DNA of 64,000 nt from Commensalibacter communis (GCF_947179015.1 NZ_CAMXCM010000001.1:169387-233386); one strand, 5' to 3'. Positions 30,480 to 41,304 are shown, counted from the first letter of the stretch. Notes: a model not told the origin generated them from the sequence alone. Translations and numbers: made by a program.

Positions 30480-31499
30480 TTGGTCCTCCAAAAAAACTGG
30501 CAGTCTCTTATAAAACCAGAGAAGCTGGAAGTCGAACCGGGCTCGGCGTCATCTAATGTGGCGACCGTGGTGGCGGAGCCGCTTGAACGTGGCTTCGGCA
30601 TGACGCTCGGTAATGCGCTTCGGCGAATACTTCTTTCTTCCCTTCAAGGGGCAGCTGTGACAGCGCTCCGTATTGATGGTGTTCTTCATGAATTTTCCTC
30701 TGTAAATGGGGTACGTGAAGATGTTACTGATATTGTGTTGAACGTAAAGCAACTTGCTATTCGTATGCATAGTGAAGGGCCAAAACGTATGATTTTATCT
30801 GCGGTTGGTCCTGGACAAGTGACAGCAGGACAAATTCAAACAGATCATGATATTGAAATTATGAATCCTGATTTGGTGATTTGTACACTTGATGATGGTG
30901 TTAAGCTTGGAATGGAATTTACCGTTTCTATGGGTAAAGGTTATGTTCCAGCAGCAGCAAATCGTCAAGAAGATGCGCCAATTGGAATGATTCCTATTGA
31001 TGCAATTTATTCTCCTGTTCGTCGTGTTTCATACAAAGTTGAACCAACACGTGTGGGTCAGGTAACTGACTTTGACAAATTGTTATTAACTTTGGAAACA
31101 GATGGTTCTGTAACCCCTGAAAATGCTGTGGCTCTGGCTGCACGTATTTTGCAGGATCAGTTACAGCTCTTTATTAATTTTGATGAACCAAAACCTGTTC
31201 AAGCCGAAGAGCCTCAAGAAGATCTTCCATTCAATCGTAATTTATTGCGTAAAGTGGATGAGCTTGAGTTATCAGTTCGTAGTGCAAATTGCTTGAAAAA
31301 CGACAATATCGTGTATATTGGTGATTTGGTACAGAGAACTGAACAGGAAATGTTGCGCACGCCTAACTTTGGTCGTAAGTCATTGAATGAAATTAAAGAA
31401 GTACTTTCAACAATGGGCTTATCCCTTGGAATGAATGTGCCTGCATGGCCACCTGAAAATATCGAAGAGTTAGCAAAACGGCTGGATGAGCTGTTTTAG
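30480..31499 (+). CDS. rpoA: DNA-directed RNA polymerase alpha subunit
   Basis: 339 residues. N-terminal dimerisation domain with [20 protein letters not shown], linker near 235-250, then the C-terminal domain [14 protein letters not shown]...[12 protein letters not shown] that binds UP elements and activators. Start is TTG at 30480 ([21 protein letters not shown]), chosen because it restores the family N-terminus. The first 200 bases are strikingly GC-rich against an AT-rich rest. Confidence 0.99.
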   Translation: MVLQKNWQSLIKPEKLEVEPGSASSNVATVVAEPLERGFGMTLGNALRRILLSSLQGAAVTALRIDGVLHEFSSVNGVREDVTDIVLNVKQLAIRMHSEGPKRMILSAVGPGQVTAGQIQTDHDIEIMNPDLVICTLDDGVKLGMEFTVSMGKGYVPAAANRQEDAPIGMIPIDAIYSPVRRVSYKVEPTRVGQVTDFDKLLLTLETDGSVTPENAVALAARILQDQLQLFINFDEPKPVQAEEPQEDLPFNRNLLRKVDELELSVRSANCLKNDNIVYIGDLVQRTEQEMLRTPNFGRKSLNEIKEVLSTMGLSLGMNVPAWPPENIEELAKRLDELF

Positions 31500-31529
31500 C
31501 ATTTTGAATAAAAAAGGATAGAATAAATT

Positions 31530-31955
31530 ATGCGTCACGGTATGTCTGGCCGTAAGCTTGGTGTTACAACTTCTCATCGTAAAGCGATGTTCCGTAACAT
31601 GGCTGTTGCTTTAATCAAGCACGAACAAATTACAACTACTTTGCCAAAAGCAAAAGAATTACGCCCAGTTGTTGAAAAATTAATTACTCTTGGTAAACGT
31701 GGTGATTTGCACGCACGTAGACAAGCATTCGCTTTACTTCGTGATGAAACCATTGTTTCTAAATTGTTTTCTACACTTGCAGAACGTTACAAAGCTCGTC
31801 AAGGCGGATATAGCCGTGTGTTAAAAGCAGGTGTTCGTTATGGCGATGCAGCTGACATGGCTGTAATTGAACTTGTTGAACGTGATGTCAACGCAAAAGG
31901 TTTAGACAGTGGTCCAAAACCTGAAGTAGAAGATGTAGATGATTTCGCTGCATAA
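31530..31955 (+). CDS. rplQ: 50S ribosomal protein L17
   Basis: 141 residues. [24 protein letters not shown] and [11 protein letters not shown] typical; acidic C-terminal tail [10 protein letters not shown] as in alphaproteobacteria. Last gene of the ribosomal block, closed by a strong terminator. Confidence 0.99.
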   Translation: MRHGMSGRKLGVTTSHRKAMFRNMAVALIKHEQITTTLPKAKELRPVVEKLITLGKRGDLHARRQAFALLRDETIVSKLFSTLAERYKARQGGYSRVLKAGVRYGDAADMAVIELVERDVNAKGLDSGPKPEVEDVDDFAA

Positions 31956-31987
31956 TTAGCATTTGTGCAGTTTATTTTCTATTGAGA

Positions 31988-32017
31988 AAAGAGGTGGTTT
32001 ATCCACCTCTTTTTTTG
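31988..32017 (+). terminator. Intrinsic terminator of the rpsM-rplQ operon
   Basis: AAAGAGGTGG (31988-31997), loop TTTAT, CCACCTCTTT and a T run to 32017. Textbook stem with T tract. Confidence 0.92.
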
Positions 32018-32096
32018 TTGATAAGCATATTGTTGACTTATCTATTGGTGTTCGCAACTATTTACAAACGAATTATAAAATAATATGAGGATATCT

Positions 32097-33266
32097 ATGC
32101 CGTTAGCAATATGGGCTTTGGCGATAATGACTTTTGGTATTGGAATTACAGAATTCTCGATATCAGGATTATTGCCTTTTATTTCACACGAATTCGAAAT
32201 TTCAATCGATATTGCTGGATATGCTGCAACGATTTATGCGTTAGGTGTGTTTATTTTTACGCCTATTATTGTAATTCTAGGTGCAAAAATTCCTCAGAAA
32301 AAAATGTTAATGATTCTTGTGGGGTTGTTTATCTTAGGCAATCTAATCACCGCTTGGTCTCCATATTTTGCGGTTCTTTTAGTTGGCAGATTTATTACTT
32401 CCTTGGCTCATGGTGCTTTTATAGGTATTGGGTCATTGATCGCTGTTGAACTTTGTAAGGGGAGAGAGACTGCTGCTATTTCATTTATGTTCAGTGGATT
32501 AACCCTTTCGACTTTGCTGGGCACGCCCTTAGTCACTTATTTAGGGTATAAAATATCGTGGCATTTTGTTTTCTATATGATTACAGTCATTGGTATTATT
32601 GCCTTTATTGGGGTTGCTAAACTGGTTCCTGCGCAAATCAAAAGAGAAGATGAACCCGAATTTCATTTAGGACGTGAATTTGCAGTTTTCAAAGATATAG
32701 ACGTATTAATAGCGTTGGCAATTACGGTATTGGGTCCCGCTGCTTTCTTTACTTCCATTACCTATATTGCACCCGTGGTGACCAAAGTTGCTGGTTTTCA
32801 TGATACTGTTGTGCCTTGGGTGCTATTTATATTCGGGCTAGGGCTGTGCATAGGAAATATATTAGGTGGAAAACTGGCCAGTAAATCTTTGATGCCCGTT
32901 TTATTATCAAGCTTGTTATTGCAAGCACTCACATTGTTTATTTTATATTTTATGGCTGGCAATCAATGGGTTTTACTGATTAGTGTTTTCTGTGTCGCGG
33001 CATTTGGCTTTGCAACCGTTTCACCGATACAGCATTTGGTAATGACCAAAGCGCGTCAAGCAGGGGCAGCAAATTTGATTTCTTCTTTTAATATTGGAAT
33101 GTTCAATCTTGGGAATGCTTTGGGTGCATGGATAGGGGGATTAGCGATCGCACATCAATTTGGTTATGCATCTCCTAATTTTGCTGGTGGAGTTTTATCG
33201 ATTGCAGCTTTTTTACTGGCTTTAATTTCATATTTCAGAAGTAAAAGAAATCTTGTCGTGGTTTAG
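32097..33266 (+). CDS. MFS exporter, DHA1/AraJ-YdhP-like
   Basis: About 389 residues, twelve predicted transmembrane helices. Begins MPLAIWALAIMTFGIGITEFSI, the GxxEF helix-1 motif of AraJ-type drug/sugar exporters; LVGRFITSLAHGAF in helix 4 matches the family motif with the conserved R. The ATG at 32097 is preferred over 32085 because AGGA lies 5 bases before it and nothing precedes the earlier one. Monocistronic, between the rplQ terminator and the convergent efflux operon. Substrate cannot be read from sequence. Confidence 0.85.
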   Translation: MPLAIWALAIMTFGIGITEFSISGLLPFISHEFEISIDIAGYAATIYALGVFIFTPIIVILGAKIPQKKMLMILVGLFILGNLITAWSPYFAVLLVGRFITSLAHGAFIGIGSLIAVELCKGRETAAISFMFSGLTLSTLLGTPLVTYLGYKISWHFVFYMITVIGIIAFIGVAKLVPAQIKREDEPEFHLGREFAVFKDIDVLIALAITVLGPAAFFTSITYIAPVVTKVAGFHDTVVPWVLFIFGLGLCIGNILGGKLASKSLMPVLLSSLLLQALTLFILYFMAGNQWVLLISVFCVAAFGFATVSPIQHLVMTKARQAGAANLISSFNIGMFNLGNALGAWIGGLAIAHQFGYASPNFAGGVLSIAAFLLALISYFRSKRNLVVV

Positions 33267-33276
33267 ATGCTATGAC

Positions 33277-33316
33277 GATAGGCTTTCCTAACAATTAATA
33301 AAAAAGACAGCCTATC
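33277..33316. terminator. Possible shared terminator between convergent genes
   Basis: GATAGGCT (33277-33284) and AGCCTATC (33309-33316) pair around a 24-base AT-rich loop that contains six A on the + strand (six T on the - strand). Lies exactly between two convergent stops. The long loop weakens the call. Confidence 0.35.
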
Positions 33317-33326
33317 ACTTTATGCG

Positions 33327-34868
33327 TCAATTCGGATTTTTTTGGATAAAAGGTGGAACAAAAGGTAAGTTAGAGGTTAACGAAGAACGGCTTGGCAGAC
33401 GTTTGTCATTCCATCCACCTCCTAGATTTTGAATTAACAGAACACTATCAACCATACGTTGTTGTTGTATCCCTAAAGCGGTTTGTTGGTTATTAAGGGA
33501 TGTAATTTGTTGTGTTACCACGGTTGTATAGTCTTCTGTTCCAACTTTATATTGATTAAGTGCGATTTGGACAGTTTGGTTTGCTAATTCAACAGCTTGT
33601 TGTTGTTGAGTATATTGTTCGTCTAGGATGCGAAGGTTAGAAAGCTGATCCTCGACACCTTGTATGGCTTCTAAAACCGTTTGGCGATAGGTAGCAACAG
33701 CCATATCATATTGTGCTTCGGCTTGTTTTACCATTGATGTTCTGGAACCACCATCAAAGAGCGTTTCAGAAGCAGATGCTCCCAAAGACCAAATACGATT
33801 AGCTACTTGCACTAAACTGCCTACTGGATCTCCACTATAACTCAGGCTGGCGGTCAGGGTTACATCAGGATAAAATGCAGCAATCGCAGCACCGATTTGC
33901 GCATTTTGTTCTTGCATTTTTCTTTCCGCAGAGGCGATGTCAGGCCTGCGTTGCAGTAGTGTTGAAGGAACGGCAACGGGAATAGCAGGAACTGTGAAGC
34001 TTAATTTTCCTCGTGGAATATTGACTTCTGCAGGTGGTTTCCCGATTAAAATCGCAATGGCATGTTCATACTGCGCTCTTGTAATCCCAGCTTGTGTCAG
34101 TTGAGCTTTTGTTTGTTGTAATTGCGTTTTTGCTTGTAAAAAAGCCGTTGGTTCGATGGTTCCCGCATAATGTTGGTTCTGTGTCACACGTAACGAGGCT
34201 TCGTAAAAATCGACGTTCTTTTGAAGTAAATCTATCAGAGAATCTTGGTATCGCAGATTAAAATAAGTTTGTGCAAGTTGGCTTTGATAAGAAAGTCGGG
34301 CATTGGCTAAGTCTGCGGCACTGGCTTGAGCAGAGGCAACTTGGCTTTCAGTATTGCGTCTGATTTTCCCCCAAAGATCTAAATCCCAACTAGCAGCAGT
34401 TTGCAGAGCATAGGTATTTTTGGTTTGCCCTTTGGCATAGCTGATATTACCCCCACTGCCGATGCCAGTGGCGCCGCCACCATTGCCTTGACGATTAAAA
34501 CTGGGGCCCATGGTTACTGTTGGGAAGAAGCCCGCTCTGGTTTGGTCAATTAATGCGCGTGCATATCGATAGGATGCTTCTGCTTGTTTCAAATTTTGGT
34601 TAGAGATATCAATTTGTTCTTCTAGTTGGTTTAACAAGGGATCATTATAGATGGTCCACCATTCACCTTTAGCCGCAGAAGCAAGATCTGGGTTTGCATT
34701 TACCCAACCAGAAACAGGTTTTAACTCTTTGAATTGTGGTGAAACGATAGCAGAAGGGCGATGATAATTAGGGCCTGCCATACAGCTGCTTAAGGTCAAT
34801 ATGCAAATGAGAGAGACACTTTTAAACAGGCTGTTTTTGTTGAATTTTGAAAAAGACAAGTTATGCAC
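33327..34868 (-). CDS. Outer-membrane efflux channel lipoprotein of the RND operon
   Basis: 513 residues, NodT/OprM-type outer-membrane factor. Lipoprotein signal with lipobox LSSC and lipidated Cys29. YHRPSAIV, WWTIYNDPLLNQLEEQ and LLQRRPDIASAERKMQEQNAQIG are family landmarks. It is the fourth gene of an adaptor-permease-permease-channel operon and overlaps the upstream permease by 8 bases, so it is very likely the dedicated exit duct of that pump. C-terminal tail FVPPFIQKNPN is short and polar. Confidence 0.93.
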   Translation of the reverse strand: MHNLSFSKFNKNSLFKSVSLICILTLSSCMAGPNYHRPSAIVSPQFKELKPVSGWVNANPDLASAAKGEWWTIYNDPLLNQLEEQIDISNQNLKQAEASYRYARALIDQTRAGFFPTVTMGPSFNRQGNGGGATGIGSGGNISYAKGQTKNTYALQTAASWDLDLWGKIRRNTESQVASAQASAADLANARLSYQSQLAQTYFNLRYQDSLIDLLQKNVDFYEASLRVTQNQHYAGTIEPTAFLQAKTQLQQTKAQLTQAGITRAQYEHAIAILIGKPPAEVNIPRGKLSFTVPAIPVAVPSTLLQRRPDIASAERKMQEQNAQIGAAIAAFYPDVTLTASLSYSGDPVGSLVQVANRIWSLGASASETLFDGGSRTSMVKQAEAQYDMAVATYRQTVLEAIQGVEDQLSNLRILDEQYTQQQQAVELANQTVQIALNQYKVGTEDYTTVVTQQITSLNNQQTALGIQQQRMVDSVLLIQNLGGGWNDKRLPSRSSLTSNLPFVPPFIQKNPN

Positions 34869-37800
34869 CTTGTTGCCCTTTGTTTTTAAAGAAGAAACGT
34901 TTGAAAGGACGCCATTTACGCAATCTATCCATATAAAGATAAATTACGGGCGTTGTATATAAAGTTAATGCTTGGCTCATGACCAATCCGCCTACAATGG
35001 CAATCCCAAGAGGACGACGAAGCTCATTGGCATATCCGCTGGCAATGATTAAAGGAACGCTGCCAAAAGCTGCGGCGATAGTGGTCATCATGATTGGACG
35101 AAAGCGTAATTTACAAGCCAGTATGATGGCGTCTTTTGCAGCCATATTATCCATTTTTTCTGCATTAATTGCAAAATCAACCAACAAAATCGCATTTTTT
35201 TTAACAATACCGATTAATAGGATAATGCCAATTAATGCGATAATCGTGAATTCTTGCCCAAAAAGATCCAAAGCTAATAATGCCCCAACCCCTGCAGAAG
35301 GGAGGGTTGATAAAATCGTGATAGGGTGAATATAACTTTCGTACAAGATTCCTAGTGTCACATAAACAGCAAAAATTGCAGCAAATATCAGAACAAGACC
35401 ACTGCTGCTATTTTGTTGATATTGTGCGGCATTCCCTGAAAAACTGCCAGAGATATTTTTGGGAAGATGAATATTAACAGTCTCTGATTTAATGAGTTGA
35501 ATGGCGTCGCTCAGCGACTTTCCTTTAGCAAGGTTAAATGAAAGTGTTGCTGATACAAATAACCCTTCATGGTTGACGCTCAAGGAGGTTAATGCAGGTT
35601 TTTTGTGGCTGACAATAGACAAAGGAACCATCGTCTGGCTAGAGGTCGAAACAGCAGAACCATTAGAAGCGCCATTTCCCCCCGCTAATTGGTTTGCGAT
35701 TTGGTTCTTGAAATTTTGTTGGTTAATTTTAGCTTCTTCGCTTAGATTAGTATTTGCTGAAACACGTATTGTGTTCGACGTCGCGCCACCGCCAGCAGTA
35801 CCACCAGAAACGCTGACCCACGTACGGGCTAACACAGTTGAATTTTCTGCAAATTTAGGATCAACTTCCATTATAACACGATATTGGTTCAAAGGATTAT
35901 AGATGACTGAAGCAGCTCTTTGACCAAAAGCATCATAAAGTGTGTTGGATATTAATTGAGGTGTAATTTGAAAACGTGGTGCTGTATCTCTGAGAATATC
36001 GACATCAATGGCTTCGCCACCTTGCTGCACGTCCGAGGAAACATCTTTGACAATATCTGAATGTTTTTGTAATGCGCTAACCAGTTTTGGCATCCAATCA
36101 TATAAATCTTTCGAAGAGTCACTTTGTAATGTGTATTGGTATTCTGCATTACTAGAGCGCCCACCAGCATGAATTAATCCTGGGATGGTAATGTAAAATT
36201 TAGCACCAACTAAATTATTTAATTTCTTAGAGAGGCGAGCAACCGTTTCTTGGACAGTGCCAGTTCGTTTGTCTTTATCCGTAAGTTGGATAAAGACATT
36301 CCCTTGGTTAACTGCTCTACCACCTGTAAAGGCAGAAATGGATTGAACATCTTTGTCTCGAACAATGATATTTTGAACCTCAATAATCTTTTTTCTCATA
36401 TTTTGAAAAGAGATTGATTGGTCTCCTTGCAAATGACAAATTAAGATTCCTGTATCTTGCTCTGGAAAGAAACCTTTTGGCATGGTGATAAACAAGAACA
36501 TCATTAAGATGATGGTAGCTGGGAGAGAAAGCACAACCAAGATAGGATGCTGTAATGCGACTTTTAAGGTGTCTTGATAAAAATCACCAAGAGCATTTAT
36601 AAATTTTTCGCAGTTTTGACAGAGTTTCTCTTTGAATGTCAGTTTTCTTGTTGGGTCTTTGGGAGCAGGTCTGGTGAGCATATAGGCACACATCATTGGC
36701 GTTAATGTCAACGACAAGAACATCGAAGCAAGTAACGCAATCGCTAGCGTCATTGCAAATTCATGAAACAACTTGCCGACGATACCACCCATAAAAAGAA
36801 TAGGGACGAAAACAGCAATCAGTGAAACTGTGATTGAAATAATGGTAAACGAGACTTCTTTAGCACCATATAAAGCCGCTCTGATTGGCGAAAGACCTTT
36901 CTCAATATGACGATTAATGTTTTCAAGCACGACAATGGCATCATCCACGACAAACCCTGTTGAGATAGTGAGTGCCATGAGAGAGAAATTATTTAAAGAA
37001 TAACCTAATAAATGCATCATCCCGAATGTTGCAATAATTGATGTTGGTACAACAATTGCTGGGATAAGCAGAGACCGTAAATCTTGCAAAAAGAATAAGA
37101 CAACCACCACCACCAAAACAACCGATAGAACAAGGGTCATTTGTGTATCTGCAAGGGATGCACGAATGGTTACCGAACGATCAATCGCAACTTCAATGCT
37201 GGTATCAGAGGGTAAAGCTGCTTGCAACTGTGGTAATGTTGCGTTAATTGCATCGGTAGTTTCAATGATATTCGCACCTGCTTGGGGGAAGACGACGGCA
37301 ATAATTGAAGGATCATTATTATAAAATCCTGCATTATGAATATCTTCGACACTATCTTTGATATCAGCGACGTTTTTAAGCATGACAGGGGCATTATTTC
37401 GATATGCAATGACGATGCTTTTATAATCTTCTGCCTTTGGTGCTTGATCGTTTGTCGCTATTTCATACCGCTTATCGCCTTCATCGATGAATCCTTTGGG
37501 GGTGTGGGCATTGGTGGAGGCAAGAGCAGCTCTGACATCTTCAAAACCAATGCCATATTTAAAGAGAGGAAACGGATTTAAATCAATACGAACAGCGGGG
37601 AGAGAGCTGCCTCCAATTTCAACTTGTCCAACCCCTTCGATCGCTGATATTTGTTGTTGTAAAACATTGGTTGTATAATCGTATAATTGTGCCAGTGTTT
37701 TCGTTTTCGATGTGATAGCAATGATCATAATCGGTGCAGCAGCAGGATTCATCTTAAAATAAGAGGGATTAGAGCGCATCGATGTCGGCAAATCAGCTCG

Positions 37801-38145
37801 TGCAGCTTGTAGCGCCGCTTGCACGTCACGGGCAGCACTGTTGACATCGCGGGATAAGTCAAACTGCATAATGATTCTGACCTGCCCTTGAGTGGACTGA
37901 GATGTCATTTCATTCGTGCCAGGGATTTGTCCTAATCTTTTTTCAAGAGGGGCTGCAACAGAGGTGGCAATTTCCTCTGGTGTTCCTCCAGCTTGTTGTG
38001 CCCTTATCATAATCACAGGCATATCAACATTTGGTAAATCTGCAATGGGTAGTAGTCTATATCCTAAAATACCGCTTAGAATCAAAGCGATTGTTAAGAG
38101 AATAGTTCCAATCGGGCGTTTAATAAAAAGCTTGGAGATATTCAT
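34861..38145 (-). CDS. MdtC-like RND efflux permease
   Basis: 1094 residues, twelve transmembrane helices and two large periplasmic loops; a proton-driven inner-membrane pump of the HAE1/MdtBC class. The helix-4 pair GFVVDDAIV and the helix-10 lysine in GIVKKNAILLVD, the proton relay residues, are present. It is about 55-65 residues longer than usual: an insert rich in Gly, Ser, Asn and Gln (encoded near 35640-35815) sits just before the VPLSIV strand in the second periplasmic loop, where AcrB has its docking domain. Overlaps the MdtB-like gene by 4 bases. In E. coli the two paralogues form a B2C heterotrimer; the same is inferred here. Confidence 0.92.
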   Translation of the reverse strand: MNISKLFIKRPIGTILLTIALILSGILGYRLLPIADLPNVDMPVIMIRAQQAGGTPEEIATSVAAPLEKRLGQIPGTNEMTSQSTQGQVRIIMQFDLSRDVNSAARDVQAALQAARADLPTSMRSNPSYFKMNPAAAPIMIIAITSKTKTLAQLYDYTTNVLQQQISAIEGVGQVEIGGSSLPAVRIDLNPFPLFKYGIGFEDVRAALASTNAHTPKGFIDEGDKRYEIATNDQAPKAEDYKSIVIAYRNNAPVMLKNVADIKDSVEDIHNAGFYNNDPSIIAVVFPQAGANIIETTDAINATLPQLQAALPSDTSIEVAIDRSVTIRASLADTQMTLVLSVVLVVVVVLFFLQDLRSLLIPAIVVPTSIIATFGMMHLLGYSLNNFSLMALTISTGFVVDDAIVVLENINRHIEKGLSPIRAALYGAKEVSFTIISITVSLIAVFVPILFMGGIVGKLFHEFAMTLAIALLASMFLSLTLTPMMCAYMLTRPAPKDPTRKLTFKEKLCQNCEKFINALGDFYQDTLKVALQHPILVVLSLPATIILMMFLFITMPKGFFPEQDTGILICHLQGDQSISFQNMRKKIIEVQNIIVRDKDVQSISAFTGGRAVNQGNVFIQLTDKDKRTGTVQETVARLSKKLNNLVGAKFYITIPGLIHAGGRSSNAEYQYTLQSDSSKDLYDWMPKLVSALQKHSDIVKDVSSDVQQGGEAIDVDILRDTAPRFQITPQLISNTLYDAFGQRAASVIYNPLNQYRVIMEVDPKFAENSTVLARTWVSVSGGTAGGGATSNTIRVSANTNLSEEAKINQQNFKNQIANQLAGGNGASNGSAVSTSSQTMVPLSIVSHKKPALTSLSVNHEGLFVSATLSFNLAKGKSLSDAIQLIKSETVNIHLPKNISGSFSGNAAQYQQNSSSGLVLIFAAIFAVYVTLGILYESYIHPITILSTLPSAGVGALLALDLFGQEFTIIALIGIILLIGIVKKNAILLVDFAINAEKMDNMAAKDAIILACKLRFRPIMMTTIAAAFGSVPLIIASGYANELRRPLGIAIVGGLVMSQALTLYTTPVIYLYMDRLRKWRPFKRFFFKNKGQQGA

Positions 38146-41100
38146 TGCCCAGCTTTCTTTGCCATCGTGAGGTTACGCAACCATGTGCTGAATCTGGCCA
38201 TATATAAATAGACAACAGGGATAGTAAATAACGTCAATAGTTGGCTGGCAACCAACCCCCAAAAGATACAAATCCCCAGTGGGTGGCGTAATTCTGATCC
38301 TGTACCTGTTCCCAACATCATAGGAATAGCAGCAAACATTGCGGCTAATGTGGTCATCAAAATCGGACGGAACCGAAGGAGAGCGGCTTGATGAATAGCT
38401 TCTAAAGGTGGTTTCTTTTCAACTCTTTCTGCTTCTAGGGCAAAATCAATCATCATAATGGCGTTCTTTTTTACAATGCCAATTAAGAGAACAATACCAA
38501 TAATCCCCATAATATCTAGGTTACTGCCATCAATCCACAGTGCGAATAATGCTCCGATTGCAGCAGAGGGCAGGGTTGATAAAATAGTGACGGGATGAAT
38601 AAAACTTTCATATAAAATCCCCAACACAATATAGACAGCGACAACAGCGGCAATAATTAAGAATAGCTCGTTACTGAGGCTTTTTTCAAAGGCAGAAGCG
38701 ACCCCTTGGAAATTAATCATGAAACTTTTAGGCAGGTTGAGCTCTTTTTCAGCTTGTGTAATGGCCTGGGTCGCATCTCCCAAAGAGGCACCTTTGGCAA
38801 CGTTAAAAGAAATTGTTGTGGCAGGGAATTGCTTGTAGTGTGTGATTAGTAAAGGTGCTGTTGAGTATTTAACGGTTGTAACTCCCAGTAATGGCACTAA
38901 ACCAGCGGTTGGATTACGCGTTGGGCCACTGGTTGATGAAGTGCTGCCACTGATGCCAGGAAGATAAAGTTGGCTTAGTGATTTAATTTGTTTTTGGAAT
39001 TTCGGTTCGGATTCAAGAATAATTCTATATTGATTGGATTGTGTATAGATTGTTGAAACTTGACGTTGTCCAAAAGAATCATACAGAACATTATCAATGG
39101 TTTGAGGGGTAATAGAGTATCTGGCTCCAGTTGTGCGATCTAAGATAATGTTGGCAACAGGCCCTTCAGCTTGTAGATCAGAGGTTACATCGGTCAGAAT
39201 TGGGTTTTGCTTTAATTGTTCTATTAATCGTGGCACCCAGATTTGGAATTGGTCATAATCTGGATTTTCTAACAAGAATTGATATTGTGTCGCACTAAAT
39301 GACGTTTCTAGTGAAAGATCTTGTACGGCTTGTAAGTAAAGCTGGGTTCCAATGACTTTATGGGCGGCAAGGCTTATTCTTTTAGCGATTTCTTGTGCTG
39401 TGGCTGAACGTTGACTGCGTTCTTTCAGGTTAATTAAAAACCGGCCTTGATTAACCGTCATATTTTGACCATCAATCCCAATAAATGAAGATAGGCTGAC
39501 GACGTCAGGGTCTTTTAAAATGACATCTGCAAGTTCTTGTTGTTTTTTAGAAACAACTTGTAAAGAAGATGTTTGCGACATCACAGACATGCCTTGCAAG
39601 ATGCCATTATCTTGCGTTGGAAAAAAGCCTTTTGGTATATAATAAGCAAGCACGATCGTTAGGACTAGGGTAAAAATCGTCATAAAGAAAGTGGCAGGTT
39701 GATGTCTAAAAACGAATTGCAACCCTTTGTCATAGAGCTTAATAATTCCATGAATAAGTCGATCAAAAAAATGCTCTTTTGGTGACTCTTTTTGTTCTTG
39801 CAACATGCGTGCGCATAGCATCGGAACCAATGTCAACGAAACAATTGCTGAGATAATAATGGTCACGGATAAAGTGACAGCAAATTCATAGAATAATCGC
39901 CCAATCACATCACCCATAAAAAGCAAAGGAATTAAAACAGCGATTAATGAAATGGTTAATGAAATAATGGTAAAGCCAATTTCTGCTGAGCCTTTGAGGG
40001 CTGCGGTCATGCGATCTTCACCCATTTCAATGTAACGGCTGATATTTTCAATCATCACAATCGCATCATCAACGACGAACCCCGTCGCAATCGTTAATGC
40101 CATCAAGGATAAATTATCTAAAGAAAATCCAAGCAAATACATAATGGCAGCGGAGCCAACGATGGATAAGGGAACAGACAGGCTGGGAATAATAGTTGCG
40201 GAAATATTTTTTAAGAATATAAAGATTACGCCGATAACGAGCAGAATTGCAAGGAAAAGCTCTAATTTAACATCATGAACTGATGCACGAATAGTAATCG
40301 TACGATCGGTCAAAGGCGTTAAAGTAATCCCAGAGGGTAGGGTGCTTTCTATTTGGGGAAGAATTCTTTTGATATTATCAACAACGTCAATCACATTTGC
40401 ACTGGGCTGGCGTTGAACATTTAAAATAAGAGCTGGTGTTTTATTTGCCCATGCTTGTAATTGTGTGTTCTCTGGCCCTTGGACGACGGTGGCAACATCG
40501 CGTAATCGAACAGGCCCCCCATTATTATAAGCAATAATTTGGTTTAAAAGTTGTTCGGGACTTTGTATTTGCCCATTGACTTGCAAAGTAATAGAACGTT
40601 GTGGTCCATCGAAATTTCCTGTTGGTGAGTTAACGTTCACATTGCCGATGGTTGTACGAACACTGTCTAAATCAATTCCGTAAGAAGTCAATTTTGGAAT
40701 ATTCATCTGAACGCGAATGGCTTTGCGTTGTCCCCCTGATAAGGTGACTAATCCTACACCTGAGATTTGACTGATTTTTGCTGCTAGTCTGCTATTGACG
40801 TAATCTTCTACTTCTGTCAGAGGGAGAGTAGAAGACGTAATGCCCAACGTAAAAATAGGGGTATCGGCAGGGTTTACTTTTGCATAAATCGGTGGGGTTG
40901 GCAGATCACTTGGTAGCAAAGAATTGGCTTGGTTGATTCCTTCTTGTACTTCTTGAGCCGCAACGTCCATAGACATGGTCAGGCTAAATCGTAAGGTAAT
41001 GACCGATGCTCCACCCGAGGATTGAGATGTCATTTCATCCAGTCCAGGAATTTTACCCAATTGTGTTTCCAAAGGTGCTGTGACAGAGGTCATCATGACT

Positions 41101-41270
41101 TCTGAGCTGGCACCAGGATAAAAAGTACTGACGGTAATGGTTGGATAGTCAACTTGAGGTAAAGCAGAGAGCGGTAAGAAGCGATAGCCTAATATTCCGC
41201 AAATTAGAATAGCAAGCATGAGCAAGGTTGTTGCTACAGGACGCAGAATAAATAGACGCGAGGGATTCAT
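38142..41270 (-). CDS. MdtB-like RND efflux permease
   Basis: 1042 residues, HAE1-type RND pump. Starts MNPSRLFILRPVATTLLM, the short amphipathic helix plus helix 1 of this family. DD pair in GFVVDDAIVMIEN and lysine in GIVKKNAIMMID retained. LPQVDYPTITVSTFYPGAS is typical of MdtB. A small Ser/Thr-rich insert (GSTSSTSGPTRNP) lies in the second periplasmic loop at the same place as the large insert in the partner. Second gene of the operon, 34 bases after the adaptor. Confidence 0.92.
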   Translation of the reverse strand: MNPSRLFILRPVATTLLMLAILICGILGYRFLPLSALPQVDYPTITVSTFYPGASSEVMMTSVTAPLETQLGKIPGLDEMTSQSSGGASVITLRFSLTMSMDVAAQEVQEGINQANSLLPSDLPTPPIYAKVNPADTPIFTLGITSSTLPLTEVEDYVNSRLAAKISQISGVGLVTLSGGQRKAIRVQMNIPKLTSYGIDLDSVRTTIGNVNVNSPTGNFDGPQRSITLQVNGQIQSPEQLLNQIIAYNNGGPVRLRDVATVVQGPENTQLQAWANKTPALILNVQRQPSANVIDVVDNIKRILPQIESTLPSGITLTPLTDRTITIRASVHDVKLELFLAILLVIGVIFIFLKNISATIIPSLSVPLSIVGSAAIMYLLGFSLDNLSLMALTIATGFVVDDAIVMIENISRYIEMGEDRMTAALKGSAEIGFTIISLTISLIAVLIPLLFMGDVIGRLFYEFAVTLSVTIIISAIVSLTLVPMLCARMLQEQKESPKEHFFDRLIHGIIKLYDKGLQFVFRHQPATFFMTIFTLVLTIVLAYYIPKGFFPTQDNGILQGMSVMSQTSSLQVVSKKQQELADVILKDPDVVSLSSFIGIDGQNMTVNQGRFLINLKERSQRSATAQEIAKRISLAAHKVIGTQLYLQAVQDLSLETSFSATQYQFLLENPDYDQFQIWVPRLIEQLKQNPILTDVTSDLQAEGPVANIILDRTTGARYSITPQTIDNVLYDSFGQRQVSTIYTQSNQYRIILESEPKFQKQIKSLSQLYLPGISGSTSSTSGPTRNPTAGLVPLLGVTTVKYSTAPLLITHYKQFPATTISFNVAKGASLGDATQAITQAEKELNLPKSFMINFQGVASAFEKSLSNELFLIIAAVVAVYIVLGILYESFIHPVTILSTLPSAAIGALFALWIDGSNLDIMGIIGIVLLIGIVKKNAIMMIDFALEAERVEKKPPLEAIHQAALLRFRPILMTTLAAMFAAIPMMLGTGTGSELRHPLGICIFWGLVASQLLTLFTIPVVYLYMARFSTWLRNLTMAKKAGQ

Positions 41271-41304
41271 TAGATCGTATCCAAAATTAAATGGTCGTTA
41301 AAGA

